Below are positions 7,870 to 16,227 of a DNA stretch of 64,000 nt, piece after piece; positions within the stretch are counted from its first letter, which is position 1, and every line of letters begins with the position of its first letter. The stretch is from CBFHWU01 sp965659665 (GTDB lineage Bacteria; Bacteroidota; Bacteroidia; Flavobacteriales; Flavobacteriaceae), in contig CBFHWU010000007.1 of the NCBI GenBank assembly GCA_965659665.1, positions 34,971 through 98,970 of the forward strand. Direction: 5' to 3'. The notes under the pieces were generated by a model. The model was not told where the DNA came from. It made no database searches and saw only the letters and a program-made list of their open reading frames with translations. The translations under genes and the position numbers were made by a program.

Positions 7870-9765
7870 TTATTTGACTTCTTCAAAATCTACATCTTGA
7901 ACATCGTCCTCTCCACTACTAGGCTGTTCTTCTGCTGGTGGAGCTTGTTGTCCCTGCCCTTCAGCTTGTGCTTTATACATTTCTTCAGATGCATTTTTCC
8001 ATGCTTCGTTAATCGCATCAAGCGCTGGTGCAATCGCTTCTAAATCTTTTGCTTCGTAAGCTTTTTTAAGCACGCCTAAAGCGTCTTCAATTGGCTTTTT
8101 CTTGTCTACCGATAGTTTATCACCAAATTCAGTAAGTTGCTTTTCGGTTTGAAAAATCATCGCATCAGCGTTATTTAAAGCGTCTACTTGTTCTTTTGCT
8201 TTTTTGTCTGCATCGGCATTCGCTTCTGCTTCTTTTTTCATTTTTTCGATTTCATCCTCTGTTAATCCAGATGAAGCTTCTATACGGATCTCTTGAGATT
8301 TGTTAGTAGCTTTATCCATAGCCGTAACATGAATTAAACCATTGGCGTCTATATCAAATGTTACTTCAATTTGAGGTACTCCACGTTGTGAGGGAGGGAT
8401 TCCATCCAAATGAAATCTGCCTATAGTTTTATTGTCACCCGCCATAGAACGTTCCCCTTGTAATACATGTATTTCAACAGATGGTTGATTATCAGCAGCT
8501 GTAGAAAAAACCTGTGATTTTTTACTTGGAATGGTAGTATTAGACTCGATAAGCTTAGTCATAACGCCTCCCATGGTTTCAATTCCTAAAGAAAGAGGAG
8601 TAACGTCCAATAACAACACATCTTTTACATCTCCTGTGAGTACACCCCCTTGAATTGCTGCACCAATAGCCACTACTTCGTCGGGATTAACCCCTTTGGA
8701 GGGTTTTTTTCCAAAAAACCCTTCTACTTCTTGTTGAATTACTGGAATTCTAGTAGATCCACCAACTAAAATTATTTCATCAATATCTCCAGTAGAGAGA
8801 CCAGCATCACTTAATGCATTTTTGACAGGAGTCATGGAACGTTTTACAAGTGAATCTGCCAATTGTTCAAACTTTGCTCGTGTTAAAGTTTTCACTAAGT
8901 GCTTTGGACCAGAAGCTGTTGCTGTGATGTAAGGAAGGTTGATTTCGGTTTGAGTGCTTGATGACAATTCAATTTTTGCTTTTTCAGCTGCTTCTTTTAG
9001 TCGTTGCAACGCCATTGGATCAGCCAGTAAATCTACATCCTGAGTTGACTTAAAATCACCAGCTAACCAATCAATAATAACTTGATCAAAATCATCTCCA
9101 CCCAAATGTGTATCTCCGTTTGTAGATAGTACTTCAAACACTCCATCTCCTAATTCAAGAATTGAAATATCAAAAGTTCCTCCTCCAAGGTCATATACTG
9201 CAATTTTCTTATCCGAACCTGCTTTATCAAGTCCATACGCCAACGCTGCCGCAGTGGGCTCGTTTATGATCCGCTGTACTTTAAGTCCCGATATTTCACC
9301 CGCTTCTTTGGTAGCCTGTCTTTGAGAATCATTAAAATATGCAGGAACCGTAATTACCGCTTCACTCACACTCTGCCCTAGATAATCCTCAGCCGTTTTC
9401 TTCATTTTTTGAAGAATCATCGCTGATAATTCTTGTGCTGTGTACATGCGACCGTCAATATCAACACGAGGTGTATCATTGTCTCCTTTTACAACTTTAT
9501 AGGGTACACGCTTCACTTCTGTAGAAGATTCCGAAAACTTGTTTCCCATAAATCTTTTAACTGAAGAAATGGTTTTAGTAGGGTTGGTCACTGCCTGACG
9601 CTTAGCAGGATCACCCACTTTAATTTCTCCTCCTTCAACAAAAGCGATGACTGAGGGCGTGGTACGCTTACCTTCAGCATTTGGGATTACAACAGGCTCG
9701 CTTCCTTCCATTACAGAAACACAAGAGTTCGTTGTACCTAAATCAATTCCAATTATTTTACTCAT
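7870..9765 (-). CDS. dnaK: molecular chaperone DnaK (Hsp70)
   Basis: Cytosolic Hsp70 of 631 residues. The N-terminal ATPase domain opens with IIGIDLGTTNSCV and contains VYDLGGGTFDISIL, and the substrate-binding domain begins near LLLDVTPLSLGIETMGG. The C-terminal lid ends in an acidic tail, DVQDVDFEEVK, close to the usual form. It stands alone: no dnaJ or grpE is adjacent. It is divergent from panB, and the shared 139-bp gap contains TGACA/TGTCA half-sites (9820-9846) that could be regulatory. A strong hairpin follows the gene. Confidence 0.98.
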   Translation of the reverse strand: MSKIIGIDLGTTNSCVSVMEGSEPVVIPNAEGKRTTPSVIAFVEGGEIKVGDPAKRQAVTNPTKTISSVKRFMGNKFSESSTEVKRVPYKVVKGDNDTPRVDIDGRMYTAQELSAMILQKMKKTAEDYLGQSVSEAVITVPAYFNDSQRQATKEAGEISGLKVQRIINEPTAAALAYGLDKAGSDKKIAVYDLGGGTFDISILELGDGVFEVLSTNGDTHLGGDDFDQVIIDWLAGDFKSTQDVDLLADPMALQRLKEAAEKAKIELSSSTQTEINLPYITATASGPKHLVKTLTRAKFEQLADSLVKRSMTPVKNALSDAGLSTGDIDEIILVGGSTRIPVIQQEVEGFFGKKPSKGVNPDEVVAIGAAIQGGVLTGDVKDVLLLDVTPLSLGIETMGGVMTKLIESNTTIPSKKSQVFSTAADNQPSVEIHVLQGERSMAGDNKTIGRFHLDGIPPSQRGVPQIEVTFDIDANGLIHVTAMDKATNKSQEIRIEASSGLTEDEIEKMKKEAEANADADKKAKEQVDALNNADAMIFQTEKQLTEFGDKLSVDKKKPIEDALGVLKKAYEAKDLEAIAPALDAINEAWKNASEEMYKAQAEGQGQQAPPAEEQPSSGEDDVQDVDFEEVK

Positions 9766-9819
9766 AATATTAAATTCGTTTCTTACTCAAATTACAATGA
9801 TTGTACCATATCAAAATCA

Positions 9820-9846
9820 TGACACCCTGTCAGTAAAAACGTGTCA
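9820..9846. promoter_or_regulatory. TGACA/TGTCA half-sites between dnaK and panB
   Basis: The divergent gap contains the palindrome TGACA-CCC-TGTCA (9820-9832), followed by a further TGTCA at 9842-9846. TGACAC (9820-9825) and GTGTCA (9841-9846) also form an outer inverted pair. The block lies 55-80 bp upstream of dnaK. Two TGTCA copies with the same 3-bp spacing also lie just upstream of lon, another heat-shock gene. It is an operator candidate only; I do not know a matching regulator. Confidence 0.35.
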
Positions 9847-9860
9847 CTATGGAGTAAAAT

Positions 9861-9888
9861 TTTGTTTTATTAATTAACTGTATTTTTG
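9861..9888 (+). promoter_or_regulatory. Bacteroidetes-type promoter for panB
   Basis: TTTG at 9861-9864, a 16-bp spacer, then TATTTTTG at 9881-9888. This fits the -33 TTTG / -7 TAnnTTTG pattern used by the primary sigma factor of Bacteroidetes. The expected start of transcription is near 9892, giving a leader of about 13 nt before the panB ATG at 9905. Confidence 0.65.
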
Positions 9889-9904
9889 CGGAAAAACATT
9901 CTGT

Positions 9905-10723
9905 ATGTCAAACATCAAAAAAGAATACAAACGAATCACCACCAACTCGTTGATCGAAATGAAACAACACAGCGAAAAAATAAGCATGCTCACCGCTTAT
10001 GATTATTCTATGGCTAAAGTTGTTGATGCGGCAAATGTAGATGTAGTTTTGGTGGGAGATTCAGCATCGAATGTAATGTCAGGACACGAAACCACATTAC
10101 CGATTACTTTAGACCAAATGTTATATCATGCAAGTGCTGTAGTAAAAGCCATAAAAAGAGCTTTGGTGGTGGTGGATCTCCCTTTTGGAAGTTATCAATC
10201 GGATGCTAAAGAGGCGTTAAGGTCGGCAATTCGTATCATGAAAGAATCTGGAGGACATGCAGTAAAACTTGAAGGAGGTGCTGAAAGTAAAGAATCAATA
10301 TCTCGAATATTAAATGCTGGGATTCCTGTAATGGGTCATCTTGGATTGATGCCACAATCCATCTATAAGTTCGGAACTTACACCGTTCGTGCTCGCGAAG
10401 AGGAAGAAGCTAAAAAAATAATGGAGGATGCTTTAATGCTCGAAAAATTAGGTTGTTTTGCATTGGTAATCGAAAAGATACCTGCTACATTAGCTACTAA
10501 AATTGCACAAAAGCTAACCATTCCTGTTATTGGAATTGGTGCAGGTGGAGGGGTAGATGGACAAGTTTTAGTGATCCATGATCTTATTGGTTTAACCAAT
10601 GAATTCAATCCTCGTTTTTTAAGAAGGTACATGAATCTTTATGACGAAATGACTCTGGCTATAGGTCAATACGTTAGCGATGTCAAGTCATCCAACTTTC
10701 CTAATGAAACTGAACAGTATTAA
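9905..10723 (+). CDS. panB: 3-methyl-2-oxobutanoate hydroxymethyltransferase (PanB)
   Basis: First committed enzyme of pantothenate synthesis: it transfers a hydroxymethyl group from methylene-THF to 2-oxoisovalerate. The 272-residue TIM-barrel protein carries MLTAYDYSMAKVVD, VLVGDSASNVMSGHE (metal-binding aspartate), VVVDLPFGSYQ, VKLEGG, VMGHLGLMPQS and PVIGIGAGGGVDGQVLV. All are expected family blocks. The gene is followed by only 2 bp and then an RluA-type gene, so the two form a short operon. Confidence 0.96.
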   Translation: MSNIKKEYKRITTNSLIEMKQHSEKISMLTAYDYSMAKVVDAANVDVVLVGDSASNVMSGHETTLPITLDQMLYHASAVVKAIKRALVVVDLPFGSYQSDAKEALRSAIRIMKESGGHAVKLEGGAESKESISRILNAGIPVMGHLGLMPQSIYKFGTYTVRAREEEEAKKIMEDALMLEKLGCFALVIEKIPATLATKIAQKLTIPVIGIGAGGGVDGQVLVIHDLIGLTNEFNPRFLRRYMNLYDEMTLAIGQYVSDVKSSNFPNETEQY

Positions 10724-10725
10724 TT

Positions 10726-11400
10726 GTGCAAGTCATTGAAGTTTTATATGAAGATAATCACATTTTGGTTGTAAATAAGCCCTCTGGAGTTTTAGTTCAG
10801 GCAGACCAAACAGGTGACATTCCTCTGATAGATCACGCCAAAGCTTACGTAAAAAAAAAATATCAAAAACCTGGAGCTGTTTTTTTGGGATTAGTTCACC
10901 GACTAGATCGTCCTACAAGCGGAATATTAGTATTGGCCCGTACCAGCAAAGCTCTAAGTAGGTTAAATAAACAATTCGCTGAACGTGTACCAAAAAAAAT
11001 ATATTGGGCGCTAATTTCAGGAACTCCAAAAAAAGAGAATCAATTGATTCATTATCTTGTTCGAAATTCAAAACAAAACAAGTCCTATGCTTACTTAAAA
11101 CAGGTCAACCACTCAAAAAAAGCGATGTTGAGTTACAAGCATCTGAAAGCTTTAGATCGATATCATTTATTAGAAATTGAACTGCAAACAGGTCGTCACC
11201 ATCAAATACGTGCCCAACTTCATGCCGAAAATTTATTTATAAAAGGAGATGTAAAGTATGGTGCTCCTCGACCAAACACCAATGGAGGTATTCATCTCCA
11301 TGCCCGTATGTTAACTTTTCGACATCCCACAACAAAAGAGCTTATTACCATTCGAGCAACTCCTCCCAAAGAACTGCTGTGGAATGCTTGCCTTATCTAA
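10726..11400 (+). CDS. RluA-family pseudouridine synthase
   Basis: RNA-modifying enzyme of 224 residues. The motif HRLDRPTSGILVLAR (about 62-76) contains the catalytic aspartate of the RluA/RluC/RluD family, and LETGRHHQIRAQL-type sequence (ELQTGRHHQIRAQL) follows near 155. There is no room for an N-terminal S4 domain, so it is the short RluA-like form; the exact target uridine (23S rRNA or tRNA) cannot be read from sequence. The start is a GTG at 10726, 2 bp after the panB stop. Its 3' end overlaps the convergent neighbour by 8 bp. Confidence 0.88.
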   Translation: MQVIEVLYEDNHILVVNKPSGVLVQADQTGDIPLIDHAKAYVKKKYQKPGAVFLGLVHRLDRPTSGILVLARTSKALSRLNKQFAERVPKKIYWALISGTPKKENQLIHYLVRNSKQNKSYAYLKQVNHSKKAMLSYKHLKALDRYHLLEIELQTGRHHQIRAQLHAENLFIKGDVKYGAPRPNTNGGIHLHARMLTFRHPTTKELITIRATPPKELLWNACLI

Positions 11401-12934
11401 TTAAGTATTGTGATTTTTCTTTGATAATCGAAGAAATAGAGCGATTTTGGATTTTACTTTCCAACCAGGAAATAATATCGAGATATAAAAATGCTCGTTT
11501 TTCATAAGGATCTTTTTCGTATATCAATAGTTGAGCATGCAATGTTTTAAAGGCTTGTTTTAATTCATTTGGGTACATGTTGACCAAGCTTCTTAAAAAA
11601 CGAATCATCTCTTTTTGAACTTGCTGGAGCTCATTCATTTTGATCAAAAATTTGTAGGTGGATTTTAGTTGACTATCAATCTTATAATCTTGACCTGAAT
11701 CGTAGTGTGCCACTACACTTAATACACGAGAAAAACACATGAGATCCTCTCTAATTTTTAAATTTTTATTATTAATTATTTTTTCTAAATACAAAATACA
11801 CAACTCATAATTCTCCACTCCAAAGTACATGCAAGCAATTTTGTAGTATAAAACCATGATGTGATGTTGATCAATTTTAAAATTATGTTTTTTTATCCCA
11901 TTCAGAATTTCTGGAATAATGAGTATTCCTTTTTCAAAGGAGCCATCTAAAAAATGTAAATTGAGTTTGTTTTGATATACGCATAAAAATAATAAGGAAG
12001 AAACATTATCATTAATGGAGATGGAAGTGTCGATTACACTTTCCATTTTATGTAGACTTGTTTTGAATTTAGATTTATGTTTTAAAAAAAATAACGATTC
12101 GAAGAGGTATTGATTTCCTTTTATAAAAAAAACAGGATTAATTTCGATCATTTTCGTTGATTCATAAAAAAGATCAACCCACTTGTTGGCGTATTTGAAA
12201 GAAGATAAAAAATCCTGAACAAGCAAACTATACCATAAATGCGATTTATAATACCAAAGTTTTTCCATAAAACCCAGTTTATAGAAGTCAACATCAGGTA
12301 GTCGATTAAAAAAATAACGCGTGATTTCTTTAAACTCTTCATCATTTTTTACATAGCCCGAATGAAGAATAATGGCGTAAAGTTCGATTGACAAGTTTGA
12401 AAGCTTGCTCGTCAAAACATTCATTTCGCTTAGGTCTTGTGCTTGGGATGCTAATTGACGAGCACGATTTTTTAAATTACGGGTAACATATTGTGACTCA
12501 ATATTTTTTTCAAATTCGATAATCTGATAGGCAATGTTTTTTTCTTCAGATTCTAGGGCTGAAGTTTTTGCTTTTTCAAGGATTTTTAAGCTTTGTTTGT
12601 ACAATCCCTTGTGATATAAAATAGTGGCAAAGTCGAGCTGTTCTCTTAACTGAATTCGTTTTTGTTGATGTAAGGGATTAAGTCGTAAACTGATAAGAAT
12701 TTGTTTGTATAAATGAGCTTTTAGATTAGATAATTGTTGACGTTTCACAATTTGGGCAGCATACAAAAACTTATCATCATAGATTTTCATTTTATCCATC
12801 AAAATGAAAAGGGTAATAAATTTGGCGTCAGTATTTACACCCAAGCGGCCTACGTAAAGCTTAAATTGTCTTTTTTCAGATTTAGATAAGGATTTGATTA
12901 ATCCAAAAAGAGGGTCTCGCTGTTCGTTTAACAT
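11393..12934 (-). CDS. conserved hypothetical helical protein
   Basis: A 513-residue protein that I do not recognise as a named family. No signal peptide or membrane segment is visible. It is rich in Leu, Lys, Ile and Tyr with many pairs of amphipathic helices, such as LYKQSLKILEKAKTSALE (about 115-132) and ELCILYLEKIIN (about 375-386), which suggests tetratricopeptide-like solenoid packing. The N-terminus LFGLIKSLSKSEKRQFKLYV is basic. The gene is monocistronic, divergent from leuA and convergent with the RluA gene. Similar proteins of unknown role exist in flavobacteria as far as I know; no function is proposed. Confidence 0.7.
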   Translation of the reverse strand: MLNEQRDPLFGLIKSLSKSEKRQFKLYVGRLGVNTDAKFITLFILMDKMKIYDDKFLYAAQIVKRQQLSNLKAHLYKQILISLRLNPLHQQKRIQLREQLDFATILYHKGLYKQSLKILEKAKTSALESEEKNIAYQIIEFEKNIESQYVTRNLKNRARQLASQAQDLSEMNVLTSKLSNLSIELYAIILHSGYVKNDEEFKEITRYFFNRLPDVDFYKLGFMEKLWYYKSHLWYSLLVQDFLSSFKYANKWVDLFYESTKMIEINPVFFIKGNQYLFESLFFLKHKSKFKTSLHKMESVIDTSISINDNVSSLLFLCVYQNKLNLHFLDGSFEKGILIIPEILNGIKKHNFKIDQHHIMVLYYKIACMYFGVENYELCILYLEKIINNKNLKIREDLMCFSRVLSVVAHYDSGQDYKIDSQLKSTYKFLIKMNELQQVQKEMIRFLRSLVNMYPNELKQAFKTLHAQLLIYEKDPYEKRAFLYLDIISWLESKIQNRSISSIIKEKSQYLIR

Positions 12935-12965
12935 TGTATCGAAATGAAAGCTAAATATTAATTTT

Positions 12966-13009
12966 TAACTACATTAGCAATTGCTAATAATTTTTTAATA
13001 TTGTAGTTA
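12966..13009. promoter_or_regulatory. nested inverted repeats upstream of the leu operon
   Basis: A perfect 16-bp palindrome (ATTAGCAATTGCTAAT, 12973-12988) lies next to an outer inverted pair, TAACTACA (12966-12973) and TGTAGTTA (13002-13009). The block sits between divergent genes, about 35-80 bp upstream of the leuA -7 box. It could be an operator for a dimeric regulator of leucine synthesis. Because it lies between two starts rather than two ends, a terminator role is less likely. Confidence 0.45.
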
Positions 13010-13044
13010 AATAAATTCTTTTTTTAGTATCAATAAAATTGAAT

Positions 13045-13052
13045 TACTTTTG
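13045..13052 (+). promoter_or_regulatory. -7 promoter element of the leu operon
   Basis: TACTTTTG matches TAnnTTTG exactly. Transcription would begin near 13056, giving a leader of about 24 nt before the ATG at 13080. The element overlaps the possible upstream TTG start at 13050, which argues that the ATG at 13080 is the real leuA start. No clear -33 TTTG is seen. Confidence 0.55.
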
Positions 13053-13079
13053 TTAACTATTGCAAATTACAAAAAAAGA

Positions 13080-14246
13080 ATGACCAAAGAAAAGGTTTAT
13101 ATTTTTGATACAACGTTAAGAGATGGTGAGCAAGTTCCCGGTTGTAAACTCAACGTAGAGCAAAAACTAATAATTGCCAAAAGATTAGATGATATCGGGG
13201 TAGATATTATTGAAGCTGGATTTCCAATTTCTAGTCCTGGAGACTTTGCCTCTGTAGCCCAAATTGCTAAAATTGTAAAAAATGCAACGGTATGTGGGCT
13301 AACTCGTGCTGTTAAAAAAGATATAGATGTTGCTGCTGATGCTCTTCAAAATGCTGCTCGTCCCCGAATACATACCGGAATAGGAACCTCTGACTCGCAT
13401 ATTGAATATAAATTCAACAGCTCACGTGAACAAATAATTGAACGTGGAGTTGCTGCAGTAAAACATGCTAAATCATTTGTTGAAGATGTTGAGTTCTATG
13501 CCGAAGATGCTGGTCGAACCGACAATGAATTTTTGGCTCGTGTATGTGAAGCCATGATTAAAGCAGGAGCTACTGTATTAAACATTCCTGATACAACAGG
13601 ATACTGCCTTCCTGAAGAGTATGGAGCTAAAATAAAATATCTCAAAGAAAATGTCTGTGGAATTCACAAAGCAATTTTATCATGCCATTGCCATAATGAT
13701 TTGGGTTTAGCTACAGCAAACTCCATCGCAGGTGTAGTAAATGGAGCTCGTCAAATTGAATGTACTATTAATGGCATTGGTGAACGTGCAGGAAATACAG
13801 CTCTTGAGGAAGTAGTCATGATAATGAGACAACACCCCTCACTCCATCTGGATACCAACATTAAATCCAAACTTTTGTACGATACCAGTCAAATGGTTTC
13901 TGATGCTATGGGAATGATGGTACAACCCAATAAAGCGATCATTGGGGCAAATGCTTTTGCTCACAGTTCTGGAATTCATCAAGACGGTGTGATCAAAAAT
14001 CGAGAAACATACGAAATTATTGATCCGAAAGAAGTGGGAGTGAGTACCTCAGCCATTGTTCTTACGGCTCGTAGTGGTCGCGCAGCATTAGCTTACAGAG
14101 CAAAAAATATTGGAATTGATTTGACCAAAAATCAATTAGACGTGGTTTATCATGAATTTTTAAAATTTGCGGATGCAAAAAAAGAAGTCAATGACAATGA
14201 CATTCCTCATATTATTAAATCTGCAAAATTAGAAGCTATTTTATAG
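13080..14246 (+). CDS. leuA: 2-isopropylmalate synthase (LeuA), short form
   Basis: Condenses acetyl-CoA with 2-oxoisovalerate, the first step of leucine synthesis. The catalytic TIM barrel is complete: FDTTLRDGEQVPG, the VEFYAEDAGR strand, SCHCHNDLGLATANS (metal-binding histidines), TINGIGERAGN, and HSSGIHQDG in the linker. The protein stops at 388 residues, whereas enzymes such as E. coli LeuA (about 520) carry an extra C-terminal domain for leucine feedback. That domain is absent here. Homocitrate or citramalate synthases are related, but the following leuC, leuD and leuB fix the role. The start at 13080 is supported by the promoter position. Confidence 0.93.
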   Translation: MTKEKVYIFDTTLRDGEQVPGCKLNVEQKLIIAKRLDDIGVDIIEAGFPISSPGDFASVAQIAKIVKNATVCGLTRAVKKDIDVAADALQNAARPRIHTGIGTSDSHIEYKFNSSREQIIERGVAAVKHAKSFVEDVEFYAEDAGRTDNEFLARVCEAMIKAGATVLNIPDTTGYCLPEEYGAKIKYLKENVCGIHKAILSCHCHNDLGLATANSIAGVVNGARQIECTINGIGERAGNTALEEVVMIMRQHPSLHLDTNIKSKLLYDTSQMVSDAMGMMVQPNKAIIGANAFAHSSGIHQDGVIKNRETYEIIDPKEVGVSTSAIVLTARSGRAALAYRAKNIGIDLTKNQLDVVYHEFLKFADAKKEVNDNDIPHIIKSAKLEAIL

Positions 14247-14255
14247 TCCATTCCT

Positions 14256-15632
14256 ATGAGTAAAACTTTATTTGACAAAGTTTGGGATTCACATGTAGTA
14301 AGTACCATCCCTAACGGCCCCGATATCCTTTATATTGATAAACACCTCATCCACGAAGTAACTAGTCCCCAAGCATTTTCTTCATTGGAAGAGCGAGGTA
14401 TTCCTATTTTCAGACCCCAACAAATTGTTGCAACAGCCGACCATAACGTTCCCACCATCAATCAACATTTGCCAATCAAGGACGCGCTATCTAAAAAACA
14501 AGTTGAACAACTTAAAACTAATTGTAAAAAACACGGCATTGAACTTTACGGTTTAGGTCATCCATTTCAGGGGATTGTGCATGTTATCGGCCCTGAACTC
14601 GGAATTACCCAACCTGGAATGACAATGGTATGTGGGGATAGTCATACTTCAACGCACGGGGCATTTGGAACTATTGCTTTCGGGATTGGTACCAGCCAAG
14701 TAGCTCAGGTTTTTGCCAGTCAAAGTGTTTTGATGAATAAGCCCAAAAGTATGCGAATAAATGTCAATGGAAAACTTCGACCTGGTGTGCAACCCAAAGA
14801 TGTCATCTTGTACATTATTGCGCAGTTGGGAACAGACTCGGGAACAGGATATTTTGCAGAATATGCTGGAGATGTTTTCGAGAATATGTCAATGGAAGGA
14901 CGGATGACGGTTTGTAATATGAGTATCGAAATGGGAGCTCGTGGAGGAATGATAGCCCCTGACGAGACAACATTTGAATATGTTAAGGGAAAGCCTTTTG
15001 CTCCAAAAGGAAATGATTTTGAAGAAAAAGTAATCTATTGGAAATCGCTTAGTACAGACGATGATGCGGTATTTGACCATGAATATAATTTTGATGCTGA
15101 TGAAATAAGACCCATGGTAACTTATGGAACCAACCCCGGTATGGGCATTCGAATAAACGACACAATTCCAAATCTACAGGGGGCATCGTTCGATAAATCA
15201 TTATCCTACATGGGGTTCAAAAAAGGGCAATCCTTACAAAACTTAGAAATAAACCATGTATTTATAGGAAGTTGTACCAATTCACGAATCGAAGATTTTA
15301 GAGCTGCCGCGGCATATATTAAAGGAAAACAAAAAGCAAAAAATATTTACGCTCTTATTGTTCCCGGTTCTCAACAAGTTGCAAAGCAGATTGTTGATGA
15401 AGGTTTAGATAAGGTATTTACAGACGCTGGATTTAACTTACGACAACCAGGTTGTTCAGCGTGTTTAGCTATGAATGAAGATAAAATACCTGCTGGAGAA
15501 TATTGTGTATCAACGTCGAACAGAAACTTTGAAGGACGTCAAGGCCAAGGATCCCGAACAATATTAGCAAGTCCAGTGATGGCCGCTGCTGCTGCTATAG
15601 CAGGTAAGATAATTGATCCTTCTCAATATTAA
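14256..15632 (+). CDS. leuC: 3-isopropylmalate dehydratase large subunit (LeuC)
   Basis: Aconitase-family subunit that, with LeuD, isomerises 2- to 3-isopropylmalate. The 458-residue protein has the typical start KTLFDKVWDSHVV, VCGDSHTSTHGAFG, and the three cluster cysteines in FIGSCTNSRIEDFR (one) and QPGCSACLAMN (two). These hold the 4Fe-4S cluster. It lies 9 bp after leuA and is followed closely by leuD (7 bp). The length is normal for the family. Confidence 0.96.
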   Translation: MSKTLFDKVWDSHVVSTIPNGPDILYIDKHLIHEVTSPQAFSSLEERGIPIFRPQQIVATADHNVPTINQHLPIKDALSKKQVEQLKTNCKKHGIELYGLGHPFQGIVHVIGPELGITQPGMTMVCGDSHTSTHGAFGTIAFGIGTSQVAQVFASQSVLMNKPKSMRINVNGKLRPGVQPKDVILYIIAQLGTDSGTGYFAEYAGDVFENMSMEGRMTVCNMSIEMGARGGMIAPDETTFEYVKGKPFAPKGNDFEEKVIYWKSLSTDDDAVFDHEYNFDADEIRPMVTYGTNPGMGIRINDTIPNLQGASFDKSLSYMGFKKGQSLQNLEINHVFIGSCTNSRIEDFRAAAAYIKGKQKAKNIYALIVPGSQQVAKQIVDEGLDKVFTDAGFNLRQPGCSACLAMNEDKIPAGEYCVSTSNRNFEGRQGQGSRTILASPVMAAAAAIAGKIIDPSQY

Positions 15633-15639
15633 TTTAGAT

Positions 15640-16227
15640 ATGGAAAAATTTACTTCTCTTAATACAACAGCAGTACCTTTAAGCATTGAAAATGTTGATA
15701 CTGACCAAATAATTCCAGCGCGATTTTTAAAAGCTACCGACCGAAAAGGATTTGGATCAAATTTATTTAGAGATTGGAGATTTGATAAATCTAATGAGCC
15801 TGTTCCCGATTTTATTTTAAATAACCCTTTATATGGTGGTAAAATATTGGTAGCAGGAAATAACTTCGGATGTGGATCAAGCAGAGAACATGCTGCATGG
15901 GCACTCGCCGATTATGGTTTTAAAGTGATTATTTCAAGTTTTTTTGCTGATATTTTTAAAGGTAATGCTTTAAATAATGGGCTATTGCCTATTCAGGTGA
16001 GTCCTGAAATCCTACAACAACTGCTGAGCACTATTGAAAATAATCCCTCCACCCTACTCACCATAAATCTGGAAGAACAAATTTTAGCAGTTAGTAGTGC
16101 GAGTATTCAGGTGAATTTTGAAATTAATTCTTACAAAAAAACATGTCTAATCAATGGTTATGATGATATTGATTATTTGGTAAGCCAACAATCTGCTATT
16201 GAACAATTTGAATCAATAACAACATGA
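15640..16227 (+). CDS. leuD: 3-isopropylmalate dehydratase small subunit (LeuD)
   Basis: Partner of LeuC forming the swivelling domain of the isomerase. The sequence begins MEKFTSLNTTAVPLSIENVDTD and carries DTDQIIPARFLK and the NFGCGSSREHAAWAL block expected of the family. I chose the ATG at 15640; upstream in-frame codons would overlap the end of leuC and match nothing in the family. It is 195 residues long. The stop overlaps the leuB start as ATGA. Confidence 0.95.
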   Translation: MEKFTSLNTTAVPLSIENVDTDQIIPARFLKATDRKGFGSNLFRDWRFDKSNEPVPDFILNNPLYGGKILVAGNNFGCGSSREHAAWALADYGFKVIISSFFADIFKGNALNNGLLPIQVSPEILQQLLSTIENNPSTLLTINLEEQILAVSSASIQVNFEINSYKKTCLINGYDDIDYLVSQQSAIEQFESITT

